DNA of 64,000 bases. Source: Deferribacteres bacterium. Lineage in GTDB: Bacteria; Zhuqueibacterota; Zhuqueibacteria; Zhuqueibacterales; Geothermadaptataceae. A program made the position numbers and the translations under genes. Shown piece by piece: positions 35,373-43,549 of this stretch; the first letter of the stretch is position 1; each line of letters begins with the position of its first letter. The DNA lies in NCBI GenBank assembly GCA_020633675.1, contig JACKDE010000001.1:558001-622000 (forward strand), written 5' to 3'. Under the pieces are notes generated by a model, which saw nothing but the letters and a program-made list of their open reading frames with translations, was not told the origin of the DNA and searched no databases.

Positions 35373-36158
35373 TTAGCGTTTTGGATAGAGTTGCAGCAGA
35401 TCACTCCCATCAAAATTTGTATCGGTCACGCGAAAGCGACATGATGTGCCCACAGGAAGCTGCGCATCCAGATAGGCAACAATGGAGAGATTTTCCAGGC
35501 CAAGGCTCAGGCGTGTGGGAGGGCGTTGGGCAAGAAATTCTCGGACCTCCTTCTCAAGCTTTTCGATTTCATCAGCCTTTGCATATCTGCGATCCACATG
35601 ACCGAGAACAAAGTAAAAGTCATCATCTGTGTCTGTTGTGGTGCGATGCTCTTTGTGAAGCACGTTCACCTCCTGGAATGCTTTCCGAAAATTGTGCAAT
35701 GGCATATCATGATCGCCCCTTTTCAGGCGAATGGCAGGCCAGCCCATAGCGACTACTTTATCTGCACGAATTGAAAATGTTCGCTCGTAAGGTTGTTTCC
35801 CCTGGCTTGAGAATGGAACATCTTTTTGATCCTGATAATACGGGTAGCCGCCAATTTGAATTTCTATAGGCACGTTTCCGCCAGCTCGAAGATGCCCCAA
35901 AAAAGAATCAAGCTGCACCAGTTTGTGCTCATGGCGGAAATTCAGGAAATTTGCATTCAATATTTTCTTTGAATGCCGATGTCCTTCCAGGCCAACGATT
36001 GTCGCGTGAACTTGATCGAGTTGGTAAGGGGTATACGCTGATCGAAGCGATTCAGATATTTTGTTTTGACAATCGTGAATAAGCTTTACGAATTTTTTTG
36101 GTTTTTCGCCATAAAAGCTGACCAGTGTAGCTTGCATGGCGCCGGGGATGGGCAGCAT
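35373..36158 (-). CDS. Hypothetical protein, possibly 2H phosphoesterase-like
   Basis: A 261-residue soluble protein that I do not recognise with certainty. Residues 49-57 read QVHATIVGL, the first H-x-T motif of the 2H (LigT-like) fold, preceded and followed by the expected helices. The expected second H-x-T/S is less clear; the best candidate is VLGHVDRRY near residue 185, where the third position is Asp. The C-terminus has SLGLENLSIVAYLDAQLPVG, which resembles the final strands of that fold. If real, it would act on cyclic phosphate or 2'-5' linkages. Start: ATG 36158, or 36137 (MQATLVSF); neither has a clear ribosome binding site. Confidence 0.6.
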   Translation of the reverse strand: MLPIPGAMQATLVSFYGEKPKKFVKLIHDCQNKISESLRSAYTPYQLDQVHATIVGLEGHRHSKKILNANFLNFRHEHKLVQLDSFLGHLRAGGNVPIEIQIGGYPYYQDQKDVPFSSQGKQPYERTFSIRADKVVAMGWPAIRLKRGDHDMPLHNFRKAFQEVNVLHKEHRTTTDTDDDFYFVLGHVDRRYAKADEIEKLEKEVREFLAQRPPTRLSLGLENLSIVAYLDAQLPVGTSCRFRVTDTNFDGSDLLQLYPKR

Positions 36159-36279
36159 ACTGAAAGTCTCGGATAATGTTTTGCGGTTATTGTCTTGCTA
36201 AATTGAACGCATTACGACATTCGGGTATTTGTTCGATTTCAATATTGAGCGCATCTGCAACCCTGTAATGGCAGTCCTG

Positions 36280-37881
36280 CTACACAATCCTTCGCTTCAT
36301 CGGATTCCACGTCACGCGTCTGTTCTCGCGGTAGGCTTTGGTGGCCATATGGCAGGCGATTGTGACTTCGAAACCACGCTCGATCGGGCAGCTTAGCGCC
36401 GTATCGTGCCGGATCGCGTTCAGCCACTCCCGCAAATGCAAGTGCGAAACATCCACGCGCTGCCCCGCCTGATAGGTGTACAGCAATCCGCTGGTAGCGT
36501 AATGCTTTTCGGTTGCAGAAGTGATGGCGTCGAGTTGGTTGGAACCCGGCTGGAAATAGAACATGGGCGTGCCGGGATCGACTACGTGTTGCCTGATGGC
36601 CTCTGCGTAGCGTGCTGAATTGCCATCCGGAAAAACTTTGAGCGAATTGCCGACTTCCATCCAGCCGTCGCGACCAACAATGGTGCGATCTCGCTTTTTG
36701 GAACTGGCCAGCGAAGCGTTGTAGTGCATGGTGATTTCCTGCTCGGGAAAATCGAAAGTCGCCTGAAAAATATCCGGAATTTCGCGGCCATCTTTAAAAA
36801 CGTAATTGCCGCCCGCCGCTACACAGGACGCAGGAATGCCGAGGTCGAGCAGGTTGTTGGCAGCATCGTACTCATGGCACATGAGCTGGCCGCTCAGACC
36901 GGTAGCATAATCCCAATATTTCGTCCAGTTGTAGTAGCGGTCGAGACTGAACGGCACCTGTGGCGCCTCGCCAAGCCACTCCTGCCAGTCGATGCTTTCA
37001 GCGCTGCCAGGCTTGGGATTGCCGTTGCCATCCAGATGCCGCACCCAGGCGCCATGCGGAGTGTTGCGATTGGTAAACGTCTCCACCATGGTGATTTGGC
37101 CGAGCAGCCTTTTGTCCAGCACCTCGCGTGCCTTATGAAAGACCGGATTCTGAGTGTACTGATGGCCGACCTGAAACTTGATATTTTTGCTTTTTTGTGC
37201 AGCTTTGACGGCACTTTCGACGGCATAGACTTCCGTCTCGGTGCGGGTCATGCCTTTTTCGCAATAGGCGTGTTTACCCGCATCGACTGCTGCGATGCTG
37301 ACCGGAGCATGGTGGAAATCCGGCGTGGTCACAATGACCGCGTCGATGTCCGGGCTGGCGACCATGTTGTGGTAGGTGGCGTAGCGCTTTACTGTTGCGC
37401 CTTTGCCGCTGGCATGATTCGGATTATGTGCAGCCTGCAAGCCGCGTTCCGCCCGCATGTCGAACACATCGCAGATTCCGGCAAGCGACACGTTTAAATC
37501 CGCTTGTTCGAGATAATCCGTCAGCCGGTCGCTGTTTTCAGCCTGCTGCTGCGAAGCAATCCAGTCAGGGTGCGCAAAACCGAGCATCCGGGCCAGGTAC
37601 TCGCCACGTGCGCCAAAGCCGACAATGCCGAGACGCACATGCTCGCTGCTGCTTTGCATGTTGGTCGAAAGCGCGGGTGCTTGCTGCGAAAGTTCGAGCT
37701 TCTGCAGAAGCTCCGTTTTCTTGTCGCGCTCATGGGACAGTTTACGCCAAAACTCCAATCCGAAAACACCAAAAACCGGCAAGCTGAAAAAGCCTTTCAG
37801 TATATCGCGTCTGTTGAAAGTGTGTCCGGGTTCGGGTGCGTGTTTGTCCTGTTCCTGCTGATTTTTGGGGTGTTCCGACAT
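36280..37881 (-). CDS. Gfo/Idh/MocA family oxidoreductase, probably Tat-exported
   Basis: A 533-residue oxidoreductase. The N-terminus has NRRDILKGFFSLPVFGVFG, a twin-arginine-like signal or anchor after 22 polar residues, followed by a coiled stretch. The NAD(P)-binding domain starts near residue 80: RLGIVGFGARGEYLARML. VIVTTPDFHH and AYCEKGMTRTE give the EKP-like motif, here EKG instead of EKP. The large C-terminal domain shows the extracytoplasmic-type insertions. It is the last gene of a five-gene operon (sulfatase, DUF1080, Gfo/Idh, DoxX, this), 9 nt after doxX. It may oxidise a sugar at C3 or a related position; the substrate is unknown. Confidence 0.88.
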   Translation of the reverse strand: MSEHPKNQQEQDKHAPEPGHTFNRRDILKGFFSLPVFGVFGLEFWRKLSHERDKKTELLQKLELSQQAPALSTNMQSSSEHVRLGIVGFGARGEYLARMLGFAHPDWIASQQQAENSDRLTDYLEQADLNVSLAGICDVFDMRAERGLQAAHNPNHASGKGATVKRYATYHNMVASPDIDAVIVTTPDFHHAPVSIAAVDAGKHAYCEKGMTRTETEVYAVESAVKAAQKSKNIKFQVGHQYTQNPVFHKAREVLDKRLLGQITMVETFTNRNTPHGAWVRHLDGNGNPKPGSAESIDWQEWLGEAPQVPFSLDRYYNWTKYWDYATGLSGQLMCHEYDAANNLLDLGIPASCVAAGGNYVFKDGREIPDIFQATFDFPEQEITMHYNASLASSKKRDRTIVGRDGWMEVGNSLKVFPDGNSARYAEAIRQHVVDPGTPMFYFQPGSNQLDAITSATEKHYATSGLLYTYQAGQRVDVSHLHLREWLNAIRHDTALSCPIERGFEVTIACHMATKAYRENRRVTWNPMKRRIV

Positions 37882-37890
37882 AAAGTGACC

Positions 37891-38364
37891 TCAGGATTTA
37901 TTGCGAATGCGCAAGCGATCAAGTCCAAATATCTGGCTGGTCGGGAAAAGCGCCAGCACCAGCAAGGCAGCCGCCTCGATCAGGTTCTTATTAACGATGA
38001 GATAGCTGCTTTCCACGGGCAGGGGATTTTCCAGCCCGACAAGCGGTGGATGGGCAAAGAAATACAACAGCAACAAAACGAAGCCGGCGTAGCATGCCGG
38101 GCGGCTAAACAGGCCTGCGATCAGCGCGAAACCGATGGCAAGCAACCCCCACTGATTGAGCCAATCTGCTGCAGCTAACAAAACAGGCGTTGCCGCAATC
38201 CATTGGAAAAAACCACTGAGAAGCCACTCCGAGCTGTTGAGAAAACCGGCAGAAGACCAATATGGATCCCAGATTTTCGTGAGCCCTTCGTTCAGAAAAT
38301 GCCAGCCGATCAAAACCCGGAGTGTCACCAGTGCGGTTGATTGCGATGCGCTCATTTGCATCAT
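37891..38364 (-). CDS. DoxX-family membrane protein
   Basis: A 157-residue protein with four hydrophobic segments. The start, STALVTLRVLIGWHFLNEGLTKIWDP, is the DoxX signature (helix 1 followed by E-G-x-x-K). Members often sit with quinone- or thiosulfate-linked enzymes. The ATG at 38364 overlaps the stop of the preceding oxidoreductase by 1 nt (TGATG), so the two are translationally coupled. The longer frame from 38406 runs into that gene. Placed between two exported Gfo/Idh enzymes, DoxX may pass their electrons to the quinone pool, which is an inference. Confidence 0.88.
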   Translation of the reverse strand: MMQMSASQSTALVTLRVLIGWHFLNEGLTKIWDPYWSSAGFLNSSEWLLSGFFQWIAATPVLLAAADWLNQWGLLAIGFALIAGLFSRPACYAGFVLLLLYFFAHPPLVGLENPLPVESSYLIVNKNLIEAAALLVLALFPTSQIFGLDRLRIRNKS

Positions 38365-39695
38365 CAGATTTTCGGTTCCCAGCCGGGTTCGTATTCGCGT
38401 TGCCACATGGTCATCGCTTCGGCATCGTTCAAAATATGGCCAGTTTGCTGGTTGATGTGCAATTCGCGGCCAAATTTCCAGGCGATGTTGGAGAGATGCA
38501 GCATGGTCGCGCTGACATTGCCTTCCCTGAAGGGGGAGTGCAGTTTTTCGCTATTCACAATGCCATTGATGAAATTTTGAAAGTGGGCGTTGGTCAACGG
38601 CCCGGCCCCGATCACATCCGTAGATGCATCTTTTTCGCTCTTTTTGTACTCAGCGATTTTGTTGTTTTCAAGATCATATATTTCGTAGCCATCTCTGTCC
38701 ATCAGCACGGTGCCTTCGGTGCCGTGGATGGTTGCGCCACGGCCTCGGCCGTAATACAATTTGCCCGAGCAGCTTTTGCCTTCCCATGTGATCATTTTGT
38801 CGTCGTACTCAAAACTGGTGACGAGCGTGTCGTAAAACTCCCAATCGTCTTCGAAATGATAACGGCCGCCGAGTGCGCTGACCTTCTTCGGCAGTTTGAC
38901 ATCAAGCGCCCACAGGCAAATATCGACCTCATGGATGGCATTATTGAGCGTCTCTCCCGTGCCCCAATTCCAAAACCAGTGCCAGTTGTAGGGATGGACG
39001 TTGTCGCGGTAGGGCCGCCGGGGCGCCGGACCTTGCCAGAGCTCCCAATCCAGGTAATCCGGCACCGGCACGTGCTTGCCGTAGCCAATCGACTTACGGT
39101 CGTTGCTGTACCACGCCTTGCCGAAATAAACTTTTCCGATGACGCCGTCACGAATTTTCTGAATGGCATCGATGGAGTGAATCGATGAGCGCTGCTGGTC
39201 GCCGAATTGAATGAGCTTGCCGTATTTCTGCTGTGCTTTCACCAGCAATTCGCCCTCACCGGGATTGTGGCTGCCGGGTTTTTCCAGGTAAACATGCTTG
39301 CCAGCCTTCAGGCCGTACAACGCAAAGGGCGTTTGCAGATGCTCCGGCGTGGCGATAGTGATCGCGTCGACCTCTTTCATCTCGACCAACTTGCGCAAAT
39401 CTTTCTCAGTTTTGGGCGTGCTGCCGTACAACTGTGCCACCACCGGCTGTACACGATCCAGTTCACGTTGATCCACATCACAAATGTGTGTGACCATAGC
39501 ATTTTCACAGGCAGAAATGGCCGAAATATGCGCATTGCCACGACCGTGCAATCCGGCCACCGCAAAGTTCACCCGATCGTTTGCTCCCAAAATGCGCGAA
39601 TAGCTTTTTGCCGACAAAGCTGATGCGCCAAGTGCAACGCCTGCCGTCGTCAAAGAGGCGTTTTTAATAAATTCTCTTCTGCTGTAGCCTTTCAT
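38364..39695 (-). CDS. Gfo/Idh/MocA family oxidoreductase with Tat signal
   Basis: A 443-residue oxidoreductase. The twin-arginine signal SRREFIK at residues 5-11 is followed by NASLTTAGVALGASALSA, a clear Tat export signal, so it folds with its cofactor in the cytoplasm and works in the periplasm. The nucleotide domain starts VNFAVAGLHGRGNAH near residue 43, AITIATPEHLQ follows, and YLEKPGSHNPGE holds the EKP motif. The HPYNWHWFWNWGTGE region is typical of the exported glycoside-oxidising subgroup. It starts 4 nt after the DUF1080 gene and overlaps the DoxX gene. A role as 3-dehydrogenase for glycosides is suggested by the DUF1080 neighbour. Confidence 0.92.
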   Translation of the reverse strand: MKGYSRREFIKNASLTTAGVALGASALSAKSYSRILGANDRVNFAVAGLHGRGNAHISAISACENAMVTHICDVDQRELDRVQPVVAQLYGSTPKTEKDLRKLVEMKEVDAITIATPEHLQTPFALYGLKAGKHVYLEKPGSHNPGEGELLVKAQQKYGKLIQFGDQQRSSIHSIDAIQKIRDGVIGKVYFGKAWYSNDRKSIGYGKHVPVPDYLDWELWQGPAPRRPYRDNVHPYNWHWFWNWGTGETLNNAIHEVDICLWALDVKLPKKVSALGGRYHFEDDWEFYDTLVTSFEYDDKMITWEGKSCSGKLYYGRGRGATIHGTEGTVLMDRDGYEIYDLENNKIAEYKKSEKDASTDVIGAGPLTNAHFQNFINGIVNSEKLHSPFREGNVSATMLHLSNIAWKFGRELHINQQTGHILNDAEAMTMWQREYEPGWEPKI

Positions 39696-39699
39696 GCCC

Positions 39700-41079
39700 T
39701 CACTCCTTTACTTTGATTTTGATATTCTTAAACCAGACTTCATCGCCATGATCCTGCAAGAGAATGTGTCCTTTCTCAGCTTCCCCAAAATTGGGCCAGA
39801 CCACATATTTGCTGCGGGCAACCAGCGCACGCCACATTTGTGTCCGTCGCTCGTACTCTACTACTTTGATGCCGTTGAGGTAGTGCTCGACATAATTGCC
39901 ATCCACGACTATCGTGGCGCGATTCCAGTCATACTTGTTTACGCGTTTGGCTTGCTCGTGTGGCGCCCAGAAGTTCGCGTTCGCTGGAATCAAATCGTAC
40001 AGCGAGGCCAGGGTTCGGTTGCCGGCGGTGCCCTGTTTTGCATCGGGATGCAGGTCATCGTCCAAAATCTGAAACTCACAGCCGATAGAAGAGCCTTCGC
40101 CCTGATTCAATTCTGTGTCCACAAAATATTTAATGCCGCTGTTCGCGCCTTTTGTGAATTTGAAATCCAGCTCAAGCGTAAAATTCCTGAATTTTTGCGT
40201 TGTTACAATGTCTCCACCGTTCAGCGATTCACCACCGCCCGATTTTTCCACCTTCAAAATGCCGTCGTTGATGCCCCAGCCCTTTTCGGGAAATGCATCG
40301 AGCCTGGCGCCGCGCCAGCCGTTGGAGGTTCTGCCATCCCATAGCAGTTGCCAGCCTTCAGCTTTTTCCCGTGTGGTCAGCTGATTTTTCAGATAGCTTT
40401 TTTGTGGGATAGCATTGTTTTGAGGGGATCGTGCGCTTTCGAAATTCTCGGTTAAGATGCGCAAATTGCGGAACTGTACCGTTTTGCCAACCTGCGACGC
40501 ATCGCTGATGCTGTGCACCTGCAGCGCGATAAAGCCACGGGCAGTCATGTCATCGATGATGTCCGCTGACGGCACGCCGTTGAGCCAGACCCGGATATTG
40601 TGTCCGATGGCTTCGACACGAAACTGGTTCCATTGGCTATGCTTGAACGCCGTTTTTGCCGCCGGATTGCATTCGAGATTGTATAGCCAGCCGCGCCGGG
40701 CCTCGTCGTAAATGCCAGCCGTCCAGGCCCGCAGGGACGGATCGATTTCTACCTGATAGCCATGCACGCGACCATCTTGATAATCGGCTGTGCTCAGGCT
40801 GCGAATTTGTACACCTGAGTTCAATCCGTCATCAATCTTCGCCTCATATTCCAAAATAAAATCGCCGTATTGTTGCTCTGTAGCCAGGAATGTATTTGGC
40901 GTGCCGAGCGCGCTCACGCCGATGATTTTTCCATCTTCAATCCGATATTCTGCCGTGCCGTTTAAGACTTTCCAGCCCTTCAAATTCTTGCCGTTAAACA
41001 GCGGTTTCCAGTTTTGGGCTAAGGCAACCGATGAAAAACACATCGATAACAATAAAATGCTTAATAGCGTTTTGTTCAC
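39700..41079 (-). CDS. Exported protein with two DUF1080 (3-keto-disaccharide hydrolase) domains
   Basis: A 459-residue protein with a Sec signal peptide (residues 1-22, ending VALAQ). Two copies of the DUF1080/3keto-disac_hyd lectin-like fold follow. Domain 1 (about 25-200) begins WKPLFNGKNLKGWKV and has NSGVQIRS and GYQVEID. Domain 2 (about 240-459) begins WQLLWDGRTSNGWRG and has NSGIKYFVD and CEFQILDD. Members cleave glycosides after oxidation at C3. The start is a GTG at 41079, preceded by AAGGAGGAAAAT; the upstream ATG would overlap the sulfatase gene and lose the signal peptide. It is the second gene of the operon, 4 nt before the Gfo/Idh gene. Confidence 0.92.
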   Translation of the reverse strand: MNKTLLSILLLSMCFSSVALAQNWKPLFNGKNLKGWKVLNGTAEYRIEDGKIIGVSALGTPNTFLATEQQYGDFILEYEAKIDDGLNSGVQIRSLSTADYQDGRVHGYQVEIDPSLRAWTAGIYDEARRGWLYNLECNPAAKTAFKHSQWNQFRVEAIGHNIRVWLNGVPSADIIDDMTARGFIALQVHSISDASQVGKTVQFRNLRILTENFESARSPQNNAIPQKSYLKNQLTTREKAEGWQLLWDGRTSNGWRGARLDAFPEKGWGINDGILKVEKSGGGESLNGGDIVTTQKFRNFTLELDFKFTKGANSGIKYFVDTELNQGEGSSIGCEFQILDDDLHPDAKQGTAGNRTLASLYDLIPANANFWAPHEQAKRVNKYDWNRATIVVDGNYVEHYLNGIKVVEYERRTQMWRALVARSKYVVWPNFGEAEKGHILLQDHGDEVWFKNIKIKVKE

Positions 41080-41114
41080 ATTTTCCTCCTTTGTCGGTGC
41101 TTGCAAAAAAGCAA

Positions 41115-42599
41115 TCATTGCGGTGCGCCTTCGTTTGATTCGCGCGCCATATGTTCAATAAAATACCTGTTGTAGTTGTGATAAGAGGTCGGTGCCCATG
41201 GTGCATTGACAGCGGGCAGCTGCTGCGCCAGACGCGCTTTCACTTCCGCATACTCGGGCTGCCCGGCCAAATTCCGCCACTCGTCCGCATCGGTACGGTG
41301 ATCATACAATTCCTCCGAGCCATCTTCGTAGCGGATATAGCGGAAGTGCTCATCACGCACCGAGTGGTTGTTGCGGCCATAGGTAGTGAGTGCTACATGC
41401 GGCCAGTCGCCGCCCGGATTTTGCAGCAGCGGCACGAGACTATGCCCTTCGTTTTGGGGATTGGGAGTGAGCCCTGCCATGTCGAGCAGCGTCGGATAGA
41501 GATCGATCAATCCAATCGGCTTGCTGCTGATTTGCCCCGCCGGATAGTTCGGTGCGGAAATGATCAGCGGCACTTTGGTGGCTTCTTCCCACAATGAGTG
41601 CTTGGCGAAACGATTTTTTTCGCCGAGGTGATAGCCGTGATCTGCCCAGAGAACGATGATGGTGTTATCTGCGTATTGGCTCTGCTCCAAAGCGTTCACC
41701 ACCTCGCCAACGTAATGATCGACAAAGGTGATGCAGGACAAATACGCTTGCACAATATTTTGCCACTCGTCGTTTTCGATTGCCCATTCGGTTGTCGGCA
41801 TCATTGGCAAATCCGCGATGCGCACACCGATATCCGGGATATCGTCGTAATCGGTCGGCAAATACGGCGGCACTTGCACCTGCTGTGCAGGATGCTGGTC
41901 GAACCACTTTTGCGGTACATGCCAGGGCACATGCGGTCGCAAGAAGCCAACCGCTAAAAAGAACGGTCTGTCATGGTCTTCGGCCAAGCGCTGTTTTGCC
42001 CACTCCGCAGACTGGTGGTCCGGCATTTTCTCATCGACATCGGGAAAGGCGCCCCAATCGGTGCTGGTGGCGCCATAGCCGGGCCCGCTTTTGCCTTCCC
42101 ATTTCATACGCTTTTCGGGAGCCGGGCCGAAGCCGGGCACGCGGCCACCGGAAATTTCGAACACGCCATCGGGAGCGTGCTTGTGAAACAGCTTGCCGAT
42201 GCCCATGGTTTTGTAGCCATTTTGCTGAAAATATTCCGGTAAAAATGTGCTCGCACGGGTTGCGTCGTTGGATTTGCGTACATCATTATCGTCATCGACC
42301 TGGCCGTAGATGCCAGTCGTCGACGGCAGCAAGCCGGTCATCAGGCTGGAACGGGAAGGCGAGCAGATCGGCGCCTGGCAGTGTGCGTTGGTAAAAAGCG
42401 TGCCTTGCGATGCCAGCCGATCTATATTCGGTGTAATGGTGTTGGGGTGGCCGCTCATGCAGCCAATCCAGTCATTCAAATCATCGATAGCGATGAATAA
42501 AATGTTGGGCTGCTTTGGAACGGATTGTGTGCAAGAAGTCATCAGCATGGCGGCTATGGCCGTGGCGTAAAAGATTGGAGTTGAAATGTTTTTGTGCAT
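41115..42599 (-). CDS. Sulfatase lipoprotein (arylsulfatase/iduronate-2-sulfatase-like)
   Basis: A 494-residue type I sulfatase that would remove sulfate esters from sugars. The signal peptide ends in a lipobox, LMTSC with Cys23, so it is a lipoprotein. The metal-site IAIDDLNDW begins near residue 37. The active-site signature is C79-S-P-S-R, whose Cys is converted to formylglycine; no maturase gene is in the window. VLWADHGYHLGEKNRF carries the second metal motif. AAGGCAC lies 6 nt before the ATG. It is the first gene of the five-gene operon, 35 nt before the DUF1080 gene. The KPIGLIDLYPTLLD block is typical of the iduronate-2-sulfatase-like S1 group. Confidence 0.93.
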   Translation of the reverse strand: MHKNISTPIFYATAIAAMLMTSCTQSVPKQPNILFIAIDDLNDWIGCMSGHPNTITPNIDRLASQGTLFTNAHCQAPICSPSRSSLMTGLLPSTTGIYGQVDDDNDVRKSNDATRASTFLPEYFQQNGYKTMGIGKLFHKHAPDGVFEISGGRVPGFGPAPEKRMKWEGKSGPGYGATSTDWGAFPDVDEKMPDHQSAEWAKQRLAEDHDRPFFLAVGFLRPHVPWHVPQKWFDQHPAQQVQVPPYLPTDYDDIPDIGVRIADLPMMPTTEWAIENDEWQNIVQAYLSCITFVDHYVGEVVNALEQSQYADNTIIVLWADHGYHLGEKNRFAKHSLWEEATKVPLIISAPNYPAGQISSKPIGLIDLYPTLLDMAGLTPNPQNEGHSLVPLLQNPGGDWPHVALTTYGRNNHSVRDEHFRYIRYEDGSEELYDHRTDADEWRNLAGQPEYAEVKARLAQQLPAVNAPWAPTSYHNYNRYFIEHMARESNEGAPQ

Positions 42600-42788
42600 T
42601 CAGTGCCTTTTTGCTGAGTTCTGCTGTGGCTTTTGATGATCTTTTTTTCAGATGCATTGCAATGTCTGGCCAGCCGATCCCCGGCGAGGGGGAGTTTGTC
42701 GACATCAGGGTGATTTCGTGTGTGCATTATTTGAAGTCTGAAAAATTATTATGCGCATTCTGCCCTAAAGCCACAAGCAAAAACTGCC

Positions 42789-42889
42789 TCAATGCTCCCC
42801 GCCCTGCACCTCAAGCCCGAGTTCTTCGGTAAGGTTCCGTGGCACGCAGAAATAGGTCACGCTGATGGAGGAATTTTTGGGATGGGGGA
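42789..42889 (-). pseudogene. Remnant: C-terminal tail of a lost paralogue of the gene at 43550
   Basis: Read on the minus strand, about 32 codons ending in TGA at 42791-42789 give PKNSSISVTYFCVPRNLTEELG and a short tail, matching the last residues of the protein encoded at 43550-45358 (KNPSISVTYFCVPHKLAEELG). About 100 nt align at roughly three quarters identity; eight differing codons are synonymous and six change the residue, so the two were separate genes under selection before this one was lost. No start, no 5' part and no ribosome binding site remain. The HicAB pair lies exactly between remnant and intact gene. Confidence 0.8.
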
Positions 42890-42899
42890 ATAGGCTGGT

Positions 42900-43232
42900 T
42901 CAGTGAGCAACTGAATTTGTGAGCGTTTCTACAACCCACTGATTAATGCTTTTGCCTTCCGATGCTGCTTCGAGCGAAATTTTTTGATGAAGTTCCTTGC
43001 TTATCCGCAAATTGAATTTGCCCGAAAAATCTTTTTTGGGAGAAATACCTTTTTCCTGACAAACGCTCAAGAAAGTTTCCAGGGAAATTTTAAATTCACG
43101 GCGCAGTTCTTCCGGATTTTTGCCGTAAAAGTCGGCTCCGCCGTTTAATCCTAAAATTTCACCTCGAAACATATCGATTTCCGGATCATATTCAATTTTG
43201 GCGCGATAGCCATCTAAAGTCATGATGTTCAT
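42900..43232 (-). CDS. hicB: HicB-family antitoxin
   Basis: A 110-residue antitoxin. The N-terminal half (YRAKIEYDPEIDMFRGEILG, then NPEELRREFKISLETFL) is the degenerate RNase-H-like HicB domain. The C-terminal half (FNLRISKELHQKISLEAASE and INQWVVETL) is a ribbon-helix-helix DNA-binding domain, so it should both bind HicA and repress the operon. I start at the ATG at 43232 with GGAG 8 nt upstream; it overlaps the hicA stop by 4 nt (ATGA). Toxin-first order is usual for hicAB. It would act on the repeats in the hicA promoter. Confidence 0.9.
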   Translation of the reverse strand: MNIMTLDGYRAKIEYDPEIDMFRGEILGLNGGADFYGKNPEELRREFKISLETFLSVCQEKGISPKKDFSGKFNLRISKELHQKISLEAASEGKSINQWVVETLTNSVAH

Positions 43233-43483
43233 GGTGTAACTCCATGTTTCTCTAACCATTTGCGAATACTGACGATCGCTCCTTTGTCGGTATTTGGCGA
43301 AGGGTGCGGTCGATGGAAAACTCTCACTTCATCAAATAATATTACCGCAATTCGGGATCCTTCTCGTTCAGTAATTTCAGCGCCAAGTGCTCGAAATAGG
43401 GATTCAATAGCAGCCCATTTGATATTCGAACGCACCGGGCGTGCAAAAATTTGCTGAAGAGTTTGGTTGTTTTTGCGATTCAT
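43229..43483 (-). CDS. hicA: HicA-family mRNA interferase toxin
   Basis: An 84-residue protein of the HicA toxin family, which blocks growth by cleaving mRNA. It matches the subgroup with GSRIAV in place of the classical GSH motif and a conserved FHRPHP; the DKGAIVSIRKWLEKHG ending also fits. The catalytic His could therefore be one of those in FHRPHP. The ATG at 43483 has no ribosome binding site, and the promoter just upstream would start the RNA at or next to the A of the ATG, so the message may be leaderless. It is the first gene of the hicAB pair. Confidence 0.88.
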   Translation of the reverse strand: MNRKNNQTLQQIFARPVRSNIKWAAIESLFRALGAEITEREGSRIAVILFDEVRVFHRPHPSPNTDKGAIVSIRKWLEKHGVTP

Positions 43484-43489
43484 CAGCTA

Positions 43490-43518
43490 AATATAGTACT
43501 GTAAAGTGGTACTGTCAA
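43490..43518 (-). promoter_or_regulatory. Strong sigma-70-type promoter of hicAB with internal repeats
   Basis: On the minus strand TTGACA (43518-43513), a 17-bp spacer and TATATT (43495-43490). Inside it ACAGTAC occurs twice (plus-strand GTACTGT at 43496-43502 and 43509-43515) with a 13-bp period, a likely operator for the ribbon-helix-helix antitoxin. The predicted start of transcription is close to 43483. Confidence 0.75.
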
Positions 43519-43549
43519 GCTGTTTGTCTTTTTAGCCAAAAGTCTTTCA

